Numbered from the stretch's first letter, positions 36,020 to 48,990 are shown. The stretch is 64,000 nucleotides of DNA from Albugo candida (GCA_905220665.1 CAJNAR010000160.1:558001-622000), one strand, 5' to 3'. Program-made: numbers and translations. The notes: a model not told the origin generated them from the sequence alone.

Positions 36020-36960
36020 GATTTTGGGCAGGGTTAAGCGCATGTTCGGAAGCTTATGTGCCAATGTCTGTAGCTGTTATAGAGTTCATCCCAGCGCAGC
36101 TTTACAAACTCTGTACTCTGCATTTAAATCATTTGATATCAATGTCAGTGACTTTGGTGAAGTGTTATATTTTGCGCCCAAAGAATAATCTTACAGCCTT
36201 TATGCAGATTACTGTCATACCTTCGGCTAGCGGATGCTACCAGACACCACATAATTCTGTTTGTGATCCACAAGCAAGCAACGAAAAAAAACACCATGCT
36301 CCTACACGTTTGTTATCAAAAAAATTGAAAGGACTAGTAGCATTTTCCTTAGATTCTTGAGAGCTACACTAACCTCATGCTTCATCCATTAGGAGCGCCC
36401 GTTGTAAATCTCGAAATCTTTTTAATACGAAGCGAACGCTCAAACATGGGGACCTTAGATTGCTTGCAATGAACTCGTTTACGTCCTTAAACTAATACAG
36501 GAATGATTTAGATTACCCCACATTGTATGCGCGTTGCCTTTTTTTATAGCGAGCATAGTGAATGTGAAGCGCTGTTGCAAGAGCTGTTTCACTGAAAATA
36601 GCACTTGCTTTACTGCATGTCGCATTCATTTGATTCTCCCATAGTAGCCATGAGTAAATTGTCTCAGTCCTTGTGGCCAGTTTCCAGCAAGACAATGAGA
36701 AATGCACACAGTGCAGAAAAAATTCTTCCTGCAAACCATCTGCTTCATTGAAGTATGAACGTTTTGTATGCTGTAAGGCAATGATTCCGTGCAGTCTAAC
36801 ATTTCAACGCGTCAAAGCAATTAAAATGCGATTTCCGCACACGCCGTAAATTCTTTTTCTCATAGAGTAACATCTTTATATTGCCCTCTCAACAAACAGT
36901 TGTTGGCCTGTCGCCGGTCAGTACCAAAGACAATAGTAGGTCCAGCTCGACAAATTCCTT
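36020..36960. repeat. diverged dispersed repeat, copy C
   Basis: The left part (36028-36240) matches 8980-9180, and the block at 36890-36930 matches 9630-9690, in the same order and orientation. The part between aligns poorly. It is the third occurrence of this old repeat in the window. Confidence 0.45.
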
Positions 36961-36999
36961 ATATCCTCATTGCGACCACACAATCAAACTGTCCTGATT

Positions 37000-39900
37000 G
37001 TCAATGTGTCACAAATTAATTTGGACCACCAGCGACTAATGGTATACAGATGCGGCAAGCTTTTCTGCGGATGCTGAAGTCCACAGATTTTAATGCGACG
37101 TTTTAAATAAAGGTATTGCCGCGTTTTGAGAAAAAACTTGAACTGATTACGGTGGTCGTAATCAGTTCAAGACTTCAGTAGGCTACCCAAATCCGCAGCG
37201 AGGTTTGGCGTAATGATTGTAAAAGTAAGCGCTGTAGCCACAGGTGTCAGTCCTGAAAATTTCACCTGGCCACGTGTTGTTCGTGTAAATTAGCTATCAA
37301 AGTTTAAATCCGTCACTTCGACGGAATATGTAGCACGTGTATCCGTCGTAGCAAGCGCCAATCTCAGCTCCTCAATATTTTCACACGAGAATATGTTTCA
37401 CGGGAGATCGATTTCCAACGTAGTATAATTCTTGTGATTTTTCTCGGAAAACTTTAACAAGTGACGTAACCGTGAAATCAGTGATTCACTTTAGTTGCAT
37501 CCGCATACTTTCCCCGTCTGGAGCGAGAAATCAATCTCGCACTGCTATATATCATGGAGCTTCGCTTCCGTAGCTTTCAAGTGATGACCCGGCTCCCTGT
37601 CAAGAGTCCTCTGGGATGCGGCGTGTACAGCATCACCTACATTCAATGCGCCTGCTTTCTTGTCCTTGCTTGGAAAGTCACGCTTATGTGCCATTCTTCT
37701 CACAGTAAAGAAAAGAACTAGAGTTCTTGTTCTCTCGTCATGTTCCATGTAGACGGTATTTAACTCCCTTTACCTTGATAGCAGCTAGTGGCGACGTGGG
37801 CTTAAGGTAACATTCCGGAGATTTCACCAGGGGAAGAGCAAAACTTTCTGACTTGTCTAACAGTCGTCCCGCTGCTGTTTTGATTTAATCACGCCAGGAG
37901 AACTCCATGGAGTGAATTATTATGGGTAAGCATAGTTGACGATGTTATATTTGTGATCCGTTGCACCACCACCAGAGTAAACACGCTCAAAAAATCGTCA
38001 TGTGAGCATTCATCAGACTGAATCACTGTTTTCGAGGTAACGAGCAATTAAGTCTTGGACTTCGATATCTTGAGCAGGAGTACACAATCATCCGTTATAT
38101 GCATGCCATACTCAAGGGTTTCACGGCGTGACAGATGACCACCTGACTGTAAAAGTGTTGACCTGCCTTGACGGTCAAGTATCGACAAACATAACGGTAC
38201 CATACCATGTGCATTCGCTGAGTTCCTCCAGATTCAAAATTGGCGAAAAAATCACTTACTTGACGCTAATGTAAACTTGTTTTTCTTTGACGCTCTCAAT
38301 GGGAGCTTCGAGTCTCTGATTTGTAGTACCCTTGGCTCAGCGAGGCACAATTCCGCTTGTGCTGGTCTGTCTGAAGTTTTTGTGGCAGCAACGGGAGCAT
38401 GAATGGCCCTCGCTCGCTGCTATTGTCCGTCGTTACCTATGTCTTGCTCCATTCTGTTGCACTGCAATTGGCACTTATTCGTCATTAAGAGACGACAGCG
38501 TCGTATCCGACTGATTCCGGTTCGTTTCTCCAGATAAGTGCATGAGGTGCCGCTACCGGCAGACAAGGACGAAACTTGGCCATCTTCGACTCATCGAGCT
38601 TTTACTCTGTTAAAGCGAGCTCCAATGTCACAATCCATCTTCGTCATCAATTCCAGCAACTTGATCAAACGAGTTTGGGCTCATAATATTTCAATTGATC
38701 GAGGATGTCAGCATTTGCGCACTACCCGCGCCGGTATTACATCGCTAAGTGGGATTCCCGCTGTTTCGAAAGCTTATGAAAATTATATCGTCTCTAAAAC
38801 ATGTCTTCTTGACCGCAGAATGACGTTATGTGAACAGTGTTGGGCGTCAGTGAAAGTTTCTCCAGTGCACTCAACAATTTCCTGGTTAAGACCAAACGTG
38901 TCAAAGCTTCACCAATATCAAGTGTCGATAATATAAGAGCAGTAATTTTTTTCTTTTTTTCTGTAAGTCACACTTCAGACTAGCAAGCGGCACTATGTAT
39001 ATTGATACTATCCAAACAGGCTCTTTCTATTCGGTAGTAGCCTCGATACACACGTGAAAACGCATCCATCTGGCAACTTGATCGAGTGATTTACGAATGT
39101 TACCCCATGCGATCTTGATTTTTTACTTCCGTACCACTGTTTTGAAAGCCAGATCTCTGCTTTCATCTCTTAATTGAACTCGAAGAACTGCTGGGATTTT
39201 GATGCAGCGGTTCAGAATTTAATATGCTTTTCGACAGCCGTCCACATCATTTTATTATAATATTACTGATATGTGGGAACGCCAATTAAAGAATGCGCTG
39301 GAAATGATCGTTCTAGTTGATCTAATCTATCCAGACATCCAATGCTTAGGCTTACGCGATCTTGTTGCATTTGTCATCACACAATATTGTTCTCAGACAC
39401 AATTCGACTTTTTATTCTACTTCTTGATTGCGTGACACAATCACTATCATGGAAATAATACATGCTTTGAAAACGATCAAATTGTTTGCACATGATCCTT
39501 CGATTCAGCAGGATAATTTGAGTAGTACTCTCAATAAAGACTTCTCTGCGCATGTGATATGACTTCTGCATATTCTTCGATTGAAACCTATTGAGAAGCA
39601 TCCATAAGCTATAAAATTGCGTCGCATGGGGTACCAGATACATGCAACAGTGCAGCTCGTGAGAATATTTCAGCATTCCGTATGGCAATACATCTATATA
39701 AGTAATTCGAGAAAAATGTGAAGCTGGATATGACAGATTTCGTTAGAATATTTTTTCACTTTTTCACTTTAATTTCGCAAAGTTCAATAAGACAGATTTG
39801 ACAATGACTTTACTTTCTGCCATCGTAGTAGATGAAACTATATTTGCAATAAGGAAAGCTAAACGTTTTGGATTTAATCCTTAGATAATGGACTGCATAT
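37000..39900. other. no gene recognised
   Basis: Frames up to 132 codons (38538-38936, plus) occur but have no motif, signal peptide or related copy in the window. A short inverted repeat lies near 37130-37170 (gaactgattacg / cgtaatcagttc), a possible hairpin. Confidence 0.4.
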
Positions 39901-39921
39901 CCGAATTTTCAATACGTTTCA

Positions 39922-41706
39922 TTAATCTACATCTATAGTATCATGACCAGACGTGTCCACTTTGCGCTTTGCCGTGCCTTCAATAGTACCAAACGAAGAA
40001 TCTACATCTTGGGCTAGTGTCTGCCGAAACTTATGATTGTATGGCGTTTGCGGCCCGGCTTTCATCTTGGCGTTGCAAGGCGGACAATCTGGAAATTTCA
40101 TCTGATATTCTACCATCCATACGTACTGCCTCGTCACGGAAAGAACAACAACATTCCTCATGCGTGTGAGACATTTGAAGCAAAGTCTCATGTCATTCTT
40201 ATTTTTCGTGTCTTCGTCTATCCATTTGTATAAAGCCATCTTTGCTTCAACAGGGCTGCTCTCGCTATAATCGCTGGATGATGTACTCGTCAATTCTTCA
40301 TTTGCACGCAAATTCAAATCGTTGTCGATCATGATGCGGTCTAATTCATAAAGGCATACTATATCTGGCATAAGGTCCGCTTCTCTGCATCGATTCTTTC
40401 GAAATAAATGGAACTTCAGGTCAAAGGAGCCGTTTGCGTCTCCAAATAATGAGACTAAGAATGCAATAGATGAAAGTTTGTGGGTTGAAAATCCCGAAAA
40501 TAAGTCGCGGCATTTGGATTCTTCGTCGGGTGTATGTTGTATCAGAAAACACTTGCCTTGATGATTCGACACACGATTGCCCTTCTTTGTGCTTTCGTTC
40601 CCAAACATTATCGCAAAAATATCATGCTTAGGTGTCAAGGTGTCCACATGGTCGGAACCCAACATGCAGTGATCACTAGGCCGAACGCTTCCACATCCTT
40701 CTATGTAATGCGGCACAGTGGGTTCGAAGTTGTCGGCGAAAAGATAAACCAGGAATTTGCCATATTCAGGTTTTCCGAATATTTGGATTTGATCGAGTAC
40801 AACCATTCCTCCAAATTGTTTCCGTAAGCAGCTCCAGCAATTAAAATTATCAAAATGCGGACTGGTTGTTGAAATACAATAGGACTGACGCAAAATGTTA
40901 CGAAGAAGGAGCTCGGAGCTTACAGCATAATCGGAACGGCGCAGGGATGAAGGCCAAATCTTATATTCACCACCAACCGTATCCATGTGAGGAAGTATGT
41001 CAAGGTTATCTTGCTGGAATGTTCTCGGTGCTATCCTCTGTCGGAAAATCTTGCAAAGAATTTCTGATAACTGAATGGTTTCTCCTCTGCACAGTTCAAA
41101 TCTGTGGCACGATTCGACAAAATTGTCAGTATCCGATGTGTATATTACATACATCTGACCCATTCTCTTATTGAAAATAGAGTACTTTTCCATGCTGCCA
41201 TTATCACTGTTCACTTTGAAACATGCTTCACAAAAAAAAGAATAAAATATGTTGGACCTGTAAAGGCATATCGGTTTGAAATCCTGTGTTATTAGCATTG
41301 AACTTGTCGGCATTATTGGGAGAGGGGTCCTTGTCTTTCCCAGAGAAGCGATCGGGTGTGATGGTAGCTGCTTCACATTATTAGGCGCAAATGTTGATTG
41401 CTCCCAAACGTTGCTTCGCAAAACGACTGGGATGGAATTGAATCCTCGGCATCGCTCCATAGTGGAGCATGTGATCAGGTTAGTTTTGATATAATCTATC
41501 AATCCCAGTACCATGAAGCTTGTGCATTTATTTTCTCCTGCGCCGACTACTTCGACTTGAAGTGCTCCCGCGTGTCTTAATAAGCATTCCTGACAGTTAT
41601 CTAAGTTTTCTGTCTGCGCGGTGATTATCATCGATCCAAATGGAGCAGCGTAAAATCCACAAAAGCGATAGAGTATGGCTATGCAAGTGATCCTACTAGA
41701 CCTCAT
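39922..41706 (-). CDS. secreted CxxC-repeat protein, CCG-type effector candidate
   Basis: An intact 594-codon frame without introns. The ATG at 41706 begins a short leader with a hydrophobic run (ITCIAILYRFCGFYAAPFG), read as a signal peptide. The protein has four spaced cysteine modules: C38QEC41...G47 then C80x5C86; C159EAC162...G170 then C200x5C206; C290WSC293...G299 then C338x8C347; and C509FKC512 then C541PPC544. Modules 1 and 3 match CxxCx5G exactly, module 2 has x7 and module 4 lacks the Gly. CxxCx5G is the defining motif of the CCG class of secreted effector candidates in Albugo candida. The paired C-x(2-8)-C, about 30-45 residues after each CxxC, suggests four metal-binding or disulfide-linked folds (inference). 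A Ser/Glu-rich low-complexity linker (470-485) precedes the last module, which is also found alone at 22374-22731. Function is unknown. Confidence 0.82.
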   Translation of the reverse strand: MRSSRITCIAILYRFCGFYAAPFGSMIITAQTENLDNCQECLLRHAGALQVEVVGAGENKCTSFMVLGLIDYIKTNLITCSTMERCRGFNSIPVVLRSNVWEQSTFAPNNVKQLPSHPIASLGKTRTPLPIMPTSSMLITQDFKPICLYRSNIFYSFFCEACFKVNSDNGSMEKYSIFNKRMGQMYVIYTSDTDNFVESCHRFELCRGETIQLSEILCKIFRQRIAPRTFQQDNLDILPHMDTVGGEYKIWPSSLRRSDYAVSSELLLRNILRQSYCISTTSPHFDNFNCWSCLRKQFGGMVVLDQIQIFGKPEYGKFLVYLFADNFEPTVPHYIEGCGSVRPSDHCMLGSDHVDTLTPKHDIFAIMFGNESTKKGNRVSNHQGKCFLIQHTPDEESKCRDLFSGFSTHKLSSIAFLVSLFGDANGSFDLKFHLFRKNRCREADLMPDIVCLYELDRIMIDNDLNLRANEELTSTSSSDYSESSPVEAKMALYKWIDEDTKNKNDMRLCFKCLTRMRNVVVLSVTRQYVWMVEYQMKFPDCPPCNAKMKAGPQTPYNHKFRQTLAQDVDSSFGTIEGTAKRKVDTSGHDTIDVD

Positions 41707-41709
41707 TAT

Positions 41710-44700
41710 TGCAATTTTGATTATGACAAAATGACTCTGATGCCAGCAAATGGTGCCTGCAAATGCATAATACAGTAAACAATAGAATGCATTGTGAAAG
41801 GTTCATACTATTACATAGCGTTCGTCACTCCAGAAGCTGATCAGATGTAGTAATCACCAGTGTCATTATTATGATTCCTGGTAATGCACGTTTCGAATAT
41901 CTCATAATCCTAAAAATAGAAGAAACGGCGGTATCGAAGATGTGTTGAGATGAGCGGTGACTTCATTTTTTTTGTTCGACCTTATGTGAGACAGGGTAAT
42001 TTTTACGGGGTTTCTCGCAGACACTTTGTGTCTGATCGCTGGTTTAGGTTTGTATAAACGGGTCAATGTGCCAGCGTTGGCCCGTTGGTTCGAATCTAAC
42101 AGACTGTTATGTTGGTTAAATAGTTGTAGTGGGTGCGAATCGCAGTCACAAGGTGTCGAGGTCAGGCAATGAAATGTCATGGGGTGTAAGCTCAGCATGA
42201 AATGTGCATCCAGCTTCTTGCTTTTCTTCAGCAGAGTAGAAATCTCTCTCGAAACGTACTATTGCTGCTTCATTCTATCATGTTGCAAAGAACTTCTTGT
42301 CGAAATGGGATGTTGGTCTTGATGAACATTGTGCGTTGCATTATAGGTACGCTTTGTAGACTTTTGAATTTTGATCGCGAAGTAGTCTGGCAAGAAGTAA
42401 TTTACACATCAAAATCGGGCTAAGAGTGCCACAGGACGGGTGTTGCGCGGACCAATAACAAAAGCGAAAACACTGTCCCTATTGATCGCATGATCACCAC
42501 ACTTCATTTGTCCCAGCGACAATTTCTGTTTGCAGAAATGGAAGCTGCAAAGGTAAGAGTATCTAGTCGCGGCGCAGTACAAAATATCACGATTTGCTCC
42601 ATTTACATGAGCCCTGACCAATTAGGTGAATTTTTGCTCCAAGGAAAGAGTAATCATTTGAAGCGTCTCTTGCCGGTCGAAAGAGGTCCGAGACAAGTAT
42701 TTGTCAGCGCTTGCAATCAACCCATACTCTGGTGGACCCTAAGTTATGCATGAGAATCTTCGTGTCGTAGATGTCTCATGAGGGATCAACTTAACCAAGT
42801 TAATTTTAGTAGCCCTATGAGAGTCAGCGACGTGGAAGGTATGTGTCTCTGGTTTTTCATATAGTAACATCGTGAGCATTTAGTGTAGCTTGTGAATCGA
42901 ACCTCACTTAATGTAGTGCATGATCAATGGTGAAGCGTTCGGAGAGCAATCATTCCAATTTGTGATAGTAGCTATTGGCGTGTGAACCCAGCAGATTTTT
43001 CATCTACTTATATTTTCTGAAGCCTAGCTCACTTGAATCGTGTCTGGACTTTGCTGCCATGTGTTAAATCACATTATGCTGGTCCTTTTCTTCGTGTAAT
43101 TCAATCTTTCTTTAATAAAAAAATGATATTCAAGTAGAAGTCAGAAAATGAGTAAAGCTTAATCTTGCCTTTTCACGTGCAGTCGTATTGTACACCCTTC
43201 AGGTGAATGCGTTGTGTCAGTTTACTCTAACAATGCGCTTCATGCTTCAAATATCACAAACTTTCGTGTTATACGACTCCAACTCTCTACTATCAACGTA
43301 CTGTACCGAAAAAAAGAAATGCTTCTGATACTCTTCATCATTCATGGTATAACCTGGATGGCTTGTGTGATGTGACATGTAGAATAATAGAGACTACAAG
43401 CCAAACAATTATAAGAAATAGCTGCGTCATAATGTGTAACAGTTCGTCTTCGCAAGCGCATGTATTCCAAAAGTAATTGATCATTAGCAATCAATGCCTC
43501 AAAAATGATTCGTGACGTCGTTGGCAAACACGATTTTACGCTCCAAGGAAAATACATACCAAAAACGAAACAAACATGTCACTGATATGCTGACAGTTCA
43601 GTCACTCAGAAGGCTGCAAGCAGCGGGGTCGAAATTATTTGTCCGTTGATTATTTGAGGAATGGACTCACGTGATCTAAATACACCTACAAAGGAATATT
43701 ACGAATTACTTCATCAGCCAGCAATTATCATTCATAGATTCCTAATGAAGCTTCGTACGTGACAATGTAAGGGTACAGCACGGCAGCGAGTGGCCATTGA
43801 CACCTTATCGTGATATTTTCAAACAGCATGTGTGTAAAAGCGCCAAAGACCGGACCGCACTGTCTGTACGTTGGAACAAGCGCGACACACATGTAAAGCA
43901 AATACGTGTACTGTACGAAGCCGTCCCGTGACAAGGCAGCTGCGGGGAAAATAAGCAGCGATCATACCTCCTAGTTGAGAAGCACCTTCAAGACAAAAAG
44001 CGTCAAGGAGATAGGTTGACCAGAGAGAACATCATACCTACCACACGTGGCACCTACCGATTAAATGACTTGGTGGGGAATTGTGACTGTGAATCTGTTT
44101 GCTTCATTTCGAGTGGATCTGTGATGAGTTACAGCATGGCTGTAAGTATCTTATTCCTAAGGCGTGTTCTACAATCTGGTTATAAGTTCGCACTGATCGC
44201 CAAATCCCAAGGCATTCACCTAGAATAGGGATCTCAAAGGGATGTGAAAGCTTAAAATTAATACCCGAGGTAGATTCTTCATCTAGCGATAAGGAAGTGT
44301 TCTCTCTTTGACAAATCAATGTCATGTCCTATCAGTGTACATATTTTACAACCAGATAGTCATCATATGGCTTTATCACTCGCGAAACATCACATAAGGC
44401 ACGAACGTAATGCAAAAACCACGATGCTGATTTGTATCTGTATGAGAGCCGTATGTTTTTTTAAGTCGTGCGTTAAGTAATACAAAGTAATAATCATAAA
44501 TCAAATTGTACCCGATCAAGTAGCCGTAACATTTGGCTGATGCACTGAAATTATGCCAACTTGAGCGACCGTAAAGCCTTTGGTGTATATACTGTTGACA
44601 TGTCAGTTCTCTCTGATGCGCCACGATTCACATTTTCCATAGGACACTGGTGATTAAAAATAACTGAATATTACTTCCGTCCATTGCTTCGAATCTGCAG

Positions 44701-44820
44701 CGAAGCAATCAATCCATGGAAGTCCATGATATTCTCTGAGTCATAACATTACGTAAACGCGGTAAGTGTCTCTAGAATTAGTCGAGATAATTCGCTTTCT
44801 GTTTAGGGAATTGTTATGCA
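41710..44820. other. no gene recognised
   Basis: Contains the promoter side of the CxxC gene and short frames without motifs. A B-box-like string (ggttcgaatct near 42089) stands alone without an A box. Confidence 0.4.
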
Positions 44821-44828
44821 GTCCAAAA

Positions 44829-46494
44829 CACCTATAACTTGTAACTTTTGCGAGCCTTACAAAATTTACTAGACTTCACGCGTGTTTCATCGCAGAACAA
44901 AAATAGCGATTTTATCTGATAGATACAGCCTATACCTTCAAACAAAAGGCTTAGAGTTTTAATTGGATGATTTTGGGTTGAATTATAAGGCTCTAAAAGT
45001 TGACTTGTTTCCAGAATTTTACTAGTATTTTCCTATCAATGCGCAGAATTTTGCCGCCATCAGTGGGCAACTTAGTGTTTAGGGTTTAAGAGCAAGTGTA
45101 ATCGCTCTATCAGTATATATTATACTTACAACTCCGTCCAGAAGCTGCTAAAGCATTGCTGTCTGTGAGAACTAAGTCTAACACTCGTCGATGTGATCGG
45201 TACTTTTCCATACCATATTCAGCGGATTTTCCGGTTAGATCGTTCCGATACAGATACAAAGATGTGTAAGAACGAAGTACTTTGTAGCATGACGACAGAT
45301 TGTTGCTAGTGAAACTGAGGCAAGTGCTTTCGGAACTGTCGCGACCAATCCTTTCCATGTGAAATCGCAATTATTTCCTTGCGCATCGTTTTGCTTCACC
45401 CCAAAAGTTTTCTATAAAATTAAATTCGCAATAAGATTTGGGGTAAAATATGATGAGATGGCCTGCCGCGGTGATTGTCTCTTCCAACAAACCTTTTTGA
45501 GCTTTAAATCTGGCTAGTTCTGAATAACAGTGCGGCCGCAGCAGCTACCTGTGTCACCACATTTACCCCGGCAATTTACGCGAAGGTTTGTCGTCCAGAG
45601 GTTTCGTTCCTGCAGGACGATCTTTATGCCCTTTAGTTGTCCGGCCAGAGGATGATCTGAAGGGAATACCATGGATTGCGATGTGCCATCTCCAAACATT
45701 CCATTCCGCATCACCGGTTGCATTCGTCTCGGTCCAAGATTCATCCGTTGAGATACGAGAGCATGTTCAGCAAATGCTGCGTGGCTAGTCGCATTGTCTA
45801 AAGCGAAGAGAGCTTTTGCAATGGTAAACTGAGCAGGGTAAACTGAGCATCGAGAATGGGAGTTGCAGCATCCCGGACTTGCTTATTAAGTTCTTTCGTA
45901 GTCCAACAACACCATCATAATTCTTGCCGGGATATGTGATTATGCAGGTCTCTTCTGGAAGATTGCTGTGTTGAAGCTTCTTTTCTTTGCTCAAAGCTAG
46001 TCGACCCCATTGAATAAGGAAGAAAATGCTAACTCTTGATCAAAGTAACGATTGAAAAACTCTAAAATAATAGACTTACCAGCATCAGTCAGGAAAGCGC
46101 TGATATGTATCGATCTCCCAGCCCCCTTCTTCCACAGTGTCTTTTTGCCATCAGGAAGCCATAGCTTATTCGGGCTATCATGCGTCACGAGAATTATGGC
46201 ATCACTGGCAGGCCAAATGTCCGATTTCATTTCCGGCCCCGAAACTTCCGGCATGAATGGCTCATAGCTTTTCATTCGTTTCAGAAAGTGAGTACGATAT
46301 GCCACGACATCTGCTCGTTCACGGCCAACAAAGTCCATACCTTTCTTCACCTCTAAAAGCGTAGGCCAAGTAAATTCATCCAGCGAGTTGCAGTGCTCGG
46401 CTGGATAGATGCGGCGGGATCAATTTTTGGAAGTATTTGCTCGTTGACATGCTTGATAAAATGCGTTGGCACTCTGCAGAATTCATTGTTTGGG
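44829..46494 (-). mobile_element. DDE DNA transposon, copy 2 (truncated)
   Basis: Opposite orientation to copy 1. The terminal inverted-repeat end cacctataacttgtaac at 44829 matches copy 1's right end, and homology runs through the non-coding tail, the telomere-like remnant and the transposase to about 46494, where it stops abruptly at LINE sequence. Copy 1 continues for a further ~1 kb on that side, so copy 2 has lost its transposase N-terminus and 5' end. Confidence 0.75.
45110..46494 (-). pseudogene. DDE transposase, truncated and broken
   Basis: The minus-strand track gives HFIKHVNEQILPK at 46353-46494, then 45997-46350 with ERADVVAYRT and VTHDSPNKLWLPDGKK. Compared with copy 1 (THDESTFAAHDG) this lacks about ten residues right after the first catalytic Asp. 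Further on come NYDG (near 45915), the NLGPRRMQPVMRNGMFGDG block (45514-45744) and the C-terminal part (45110-45370). Several frames are needed. Loss of the catalytic neighbourhood and of the N-terminus makes it inactive. Confidence 0.7.
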
Positions 46495-46499
46495 TGGTA

Positions 46500-48990
46500 C
46501 ATGCGGTACTGTCGTTGCCTCGTCACAGGGTGACCAAAAGGCAACTGCAAGTGTGGACCACACTAAATGTCCCACTCTTGCTGACCTTATCAAGTCACAG
46601 GAGTCCTTGCGTAGTCACAGGAGTCCTTGCGTAAGGACCGGGCTAGAGCTTGGGCGAAATTTCGCGTGAAGCTCCCAATGCCGAAAGCCTCGTATGTCAA
46701 GGCTATTTTGCAGCTATATGCTGATGGGGAGCATCCGAATTGGTCTATTTTGTCTGCGAAACTGGAAGCAGCAAGACCTTTCCAAATCCGGAAAGCAACC
46801 TTTCCCATGGTCTTGGAGACGGGTCAGAGACTGAACCGTACTCTCAATGGGAAAATTTTATCCTCTCTGATGCGAGACCACGGCAATCCGGTCTTTGAAA
46901 GTTTACTGAAGACCCGGTAATTGCTCAGGTATCCAAAATGCCTGGGGGAAACATCAGAGTGATGGTCACCACGGCGGATACCTGCCAGCAGCTGGAGTGT
47001 CAGCCGGTGATTATCCTTGGGCAAAAGCATTTTTTTCGGGAGTTTGATACTCTCAAAACAAAATACTACCTCGATGTCTTCGGCGTTGGCGTGGAGGAAG
47101 AACGGAACAACATTCTCCGCGCTCTTCACAAACTCGGGTGTCAAGTAGGGTATGGTAACTTTCGCGAGACGGTTCCCACTAAAGAAGTGGTGATGTCGGC
47201 ATGACAAGTTTACTTTGGCTGTTCGACGTGTCCCTATCAACTGGTCAGAGTTGGTAAAGTGATTGAACAAATCGCTTACGACAAACAGCTCTACCCAGTA
47301 CGGGGTAAAAATGCTCCTATTTTAACGGAACGACCACGTTTTGGCCAACATGGTCCTTACTGCTTGGATTTGGGTGCTGTCTTAGCCTCGGGAGCACGGC
47401 AAGAGCCAAACGAAAAGAAACAGAATAACACCAACAAAAAACCAAACACAAATCACACTCAACCTCACAATCAACAATAAGCAAAACCGCAACATGGAAA
47501 ACAAAAACAAACAAACCGCGCCAACGGCAGTCGCCGTGGTCCCAAAAAAGGTAGAGAAGCCAGTTCAAATTTAAGAATTGGAGACGAGGTGACCGGAGCG
47601 AAAACAATCCGACCAAATTTCGTTGGAGCTCAACACTCCTCCCTCTATCACACCACCAGGGTCACCAACCTTATCGCAACCCAATCCCCCCATTCTACAC
47701 TTGAAAAGTCAATCATCTTTCCATCCACGGGTGGAGAAGGATGGTGACAAATACATGCAGTTCGCATGGACGCGAGGAAAGAATAATCCCACTGAGCCTT
47801 TCGACCAAATGGTTTCCAATGCACCACATCGGGCACTCCCAACGTTGGCGACAAGCAATTACTTTGCTGTGCTCGCAACTATGGAGGTGGAGGTCAAAGA
47901 AGTCCAAGCGGTTGCCAACCGGAGCATGGCAACCGCATTCAAATTATTCCCGTGAAAGCACGGATGCCAAAGGATGTGGCCACTTTTTAGCGCAATTTTA
48001 TAAGAAGCTTCATACAAAACGGTAGAAAAAGCGGAGCGACCAATTCGAATAGGTGAAATCGGAGAGCTCATGAAAATAGATTCCAAAAATTCACTCCACT
48101 AGCTTCGACCTGACAAGCTGGTTCAGGGCGATGCGTGCATCCCTCATGTGCTTCGGCTGGTACAATTTTGTACCAACCCAGACCAAATCATCCGAGGAGC
48201 ATTACATCATCCCATCACTATGCATGGGGTGCTTATTTCATGCATGGAGACGAATGATCCTGCGTTGGACGAAGTAGCACATCTGCTTCTAATCAATCGC
48301 GTTTTGCGGCGCACAATCTCGGCGAAGATGTCACGTTTACGACGCGATGGAATCGCCACGTTGGTGGGAAAGTTCCCACAAAGAGAGATGTATTGTTCGA
48401 GAAAGTGATGCTGCTGTGGTGGAAGTCAGTGCCGGACACTGCTCACGGTTTGACTCGGGCGACCAAAGCTCTCGCATTATTGAAACTATTATTTATGTCT
48501 ACTGCCCCGACATTTTACACAAACGATCACTGGATCCACTATCCTATCGATAGACCAGTGATTTGGATTCCGGGCACCATTGTTGTTTACTCCCAATCAA
48601 AGTGCTCATCTCCAAAAAAGGAACTTGTAGTTCACCGTCTTGTCGGCGAAGATATAAAAACTCTTTGCTGAGTAGGTGAATGATCTCAGTCGAGGCGCTA
48701 CCGTCAAAGATATCGTCACTACTATCGCGATCACTGCAATTCAAGCGGATGCATATATGTGTCGGTTTCCAAGTGCGGACGAGTCTTAACACAGCTTCGG
48801 GCTCTTGAATAACAAGCTCGTGGTTTTATACAAAACCACGCTCCTCCGATGTGGGCATAAAGTGTTGGTCTTAATGGTTTGGTGGTAAATGGCAAGGACT
48901 TCTCTGTGGCGATATCGGCGAGTTCTCAGTAAATCTTAGCTTTTTCCTAGAAGAGAAAGCAACACTCCACCTCTCAAAAGCAGATGGTGA
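46500..48990 (+). pseudogene. LINE ORF1 region, decayed
   Basis: The coding track is split over frames: KATASVDHTKCPTLADL near 46540, 46627-46920, 46938-47204 (REFDTLKTKYYLDVFGVG), 47259-47480 (KNAPILTERPRFG) and 47623-47955 (SNYFAVLATMEVEVKEV). The same blocks occur in the right copy (KATASVDETKRPTLAEP, KNAPIPTERAWHG, NYLSVLSEMEVGRKEV), clearly homologous but diverged. No CCHC knuckle was seen. The protein is the usual position-1 RNA-binding type by location only. Many frameshifts and stops: inactive. Confidence 0.6.
48612..48685 (-). repeat. inverted fragment of LINE ORF2 inside the LINE
   Basis: About 74 bases here are the reverse complement of 51645-51718 in the same element, with a few substitutions. 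The minus-strand frame reads HLLSKEFLYLRRQDG, the same peptide as in the plus frame at 51648. The right LINE copy lacks it at the matching place (around 60270). It is a small inverted insertion specific to the left copy. Confidence 0.75.

Noticed and set aside
42085..42100. B-box-like ggttcgaatct suggesting a tRNA
   Set aside because: No matching A box, acceptor stem or anticodon arm could be built around it.
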